Assembly (NCBI GenBank): GCA_016930895.1
Contig: JAFGFV010000311.1
Coordinates: forward strand, 1 to 6,132
DNA length: 6,132 nucleotides
Origin: Spirochaetales bacterium
Lineage (GTDB): Bacteria > Spirochaetota > Spirochaetia > SZUA-6 > DRHE01
Direction: 5' to 3'
Position numbers and translations under genes: made by a program. This document shows positions 5,176 through 6,132 of the stretch, piece by piece. Within the stretch, counting starts at the first letter, position 1. Every line of letters starts with the position of its first letter. The notes beneath the pieces are model-generated. The model was not told the origin of the DNA, made no database searches, and saw only the letters and a list, made by a program, of their open reading frames with translations.

Positions 5176-6132
5176 CGGGACCGAGGACCGCAGCGGCCTC
5201 CAACGCCTGTTCACGCCCCAGGGCGTGGCCGTCCTGGGCTCGGTCAAGCCGGGCAAGATCGGGCACCAGCTCCTTACCCAGCTCATGGCGGGGGGGTTCT
5301 CCGGCAGCCTGTACGCCGTAAACCCCGGGGCCGAGGCCCCTGCGGAGTACCCCGCAGTTCAGGCGTTTGCCTCCGTGGCCGCGATTCCCGGGACTCTCGA
5401 CCTGGCCCTGGTGGCCGTGCCTGCAGCGCACGCTCAGGCGGTAGTCGAGGAGTGCGGCGCCAGGGGAGTGGCAGCGGCGGTGGTGTTCACGTCCGGGTTC
5501 GGGGAGGTAGGCCGCCTGGCCGAGGAGCGGGCCCTGGCCGAAACGGCCCGAAGGTTTGGCATGCGCTTGGTCGGTCCCAACTGCGCCGGGATCATGAACA
5601 CCCGGGCGCGCCTGTTCGCCAGCATCGAGGTGCGGGCCCTGCCCGGCAGGGCGGCCTTCGCGACCCAGAGCGGCGCGGTGGGCGGCGCGGTCCTGGCCCT
5701 GGCCGAAACCCGGGGCATCGGCTTCTCCAAGTTCGTGAGCTACGGGAACCGGGCGGACGTCGGGGAGGTGGAGCTGCTGGACTACCTGGCCGCCGACCCG
5801 GATACCGACCTCATCGCCCTGTACCTCGAGAGCCTGCAGGACGGCCGGGCATTCATGGACGCGGTCCGGCGCGCCGCGGGCCGCAAGCCTGTGCTGCTCA
5901 TCAAGGCCGGCAGGTCCTCCTCGGGGCTGCGCGCCGCCGGCTCTCACACCGGCTCCCTGGCCGGTTCCGACCGGGTCTTCCAGGCCATGGTGCGCCGGAG
6001 CGGGGCCCTGCGGGTGCCCGGCATCGAGGAGATGCTCGACCTGTGCCAGGGCTTCGCCTCCCTGCCGCCGCCGGCGGGGGACAGGATCGCCGTGGTCACC
6101 AACTCCGGCGGGCCGGGGATCCTGACCAGCGA
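5147..6132 (+). CDS. Acyl-CoA synthetase (NDP-forming), alpha domain, 3' end beyond window
   Basis: The 328 visible codons match the alpha part of ADP-forming acetyl/aryl-acetyl-CoA synthetases, which turn acyl-CoA, ADP and phosphate into the free acid, CoA and ATP. The N-terminal CoA-binding Rossmann domain begins LFTPQGVAVLG (about 21-31) with PGKIGHQLL. The second domain has LVGPNCAGIMNT and ATQSGAVGGAVL, followed by FVSYGNRADVGEVELLDYL. The active-site loop SHTGSLAG carries His267, the expected phosphohistidine. VTNSGGPGI near the edge begins the third subdomain. Whether the ATP-grasp beta domain is fused (about 700 residues in total) or encoded separately cannot be seen. ATG 5147 is chosen for its AGAGGA site and because it gives a short, typical lead-in to the CoA-binding domain; the price is a 29-nt overlap with iorB. 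Downstream of IorAB it is well placed to harvest the aryl-acetyl-CoA for ATP synthesis. Pimeloyl- or other acyl-CoA substrates are possible. Confidence 0.9.
   Translation, partial: MAGPFSSASDGTEDRSGLQRLFTPQGVAVLGSVKPGKIGHQLLTQLMAGGFSGSLYAVNPGAEAPAEYPAVQAFASVAAIPGTLDLALVAVPAAHAQAVVEECGARGVAAAVVFTSGFGEVGRLAEERALAETARRFGMRLVGPNCAGIMNTRARLFASIEVRALPGRAAFATQSGAVGGAVLALAETRGIGFSKFVSYGNRADVGEVELLDYLAADPDTDLIALYLESLQDGRAFMDAVRRAAGRKPVLLIKAGRSSSGLRAAGSHTGSLAGSDRVFQAMVRRSGALRVPGIEEMLDLCQGFASLPPPAGDRIAVVTNSGGPGILTS

Noticed and set aside
5096..5947. 283-residue minus-strand frame opposite the acyl-CoA synthetase
   Set aside because: The plus-strand frame there carries clear synthetase motifs including SHTGSLAG. 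The antisense frame has none.

Overview
The window looks like a piece of the chromosome of a GC-rich anaerobic bacterium. The bacterial assignment rests on a near-consensus sigma70-type promoter (TTGACA, 17-bp spacer, TACAAT), an IclR-family regulator and Shine-Dalgarno-led starts. The anaerobic assignment rests on an oxygen-sensitive 2-oxoacid:ferredoxin oxidoreductase, an ADP-forming acyl-CoA synthetase and a corrinoid protein of the methyltransferase type. The sequence does not fix the phylum. GC-rich anaerobic Bacillota or Desulfobacterota are possibilities, held weakly.

Layout: two transcription units diverge from a regulatory region at about 2255-2581. Leftward (minus strand) are an IclR-family regulator (2254-1487), a HisC-like PLP aminotransferase (1481-354) and the N-terminal part of a corrinoid protein that runs off the left edge (274-1). 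Rightward (plus strand) are iorA (2582-4573) and iorB (4570-5175), the two subunits of indolepyruvate:ferredoxin oxidoreductase. They are followed by an NDP-forming acyl-CoA synthetase that starts inside the end of iorB (5147) and runs off the right edge.

How the genes may work together (inference): the aminotransferase would convert an aromatic or related amino acid to its 2-oxoacid. IorAB would oxidatively decarboxylate that acid to an aryl-acetyl-CoA and reduce ferredoxin. The acyl-CoA synthetase would then hydrolyse the thioester to the free acid while making ATP. This is the peptide-fermentation route known from Pyrococcus-type archaea, here in bacterial operon form under a local IclR regulator. 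The corrinoid protein adds methyl-group transfer, which is not part of that textbook route and is the least expected part of the locus.

The divergent region holds the strong minus-strand promoter, a 17-bp inverted repeat over its predicted transcription start, a hairpin in the regulator's leader, and a short AT-rich island with a tandem 8-bp repeat and a 13-bp inverted repeat upstream of iorA. I saw no tRNA, rRNA, CRISPR array, insertion sequence or convincing intrinsic terminator. The many other long open frames are antisense or out-of-frame shadows expected at this GC content.
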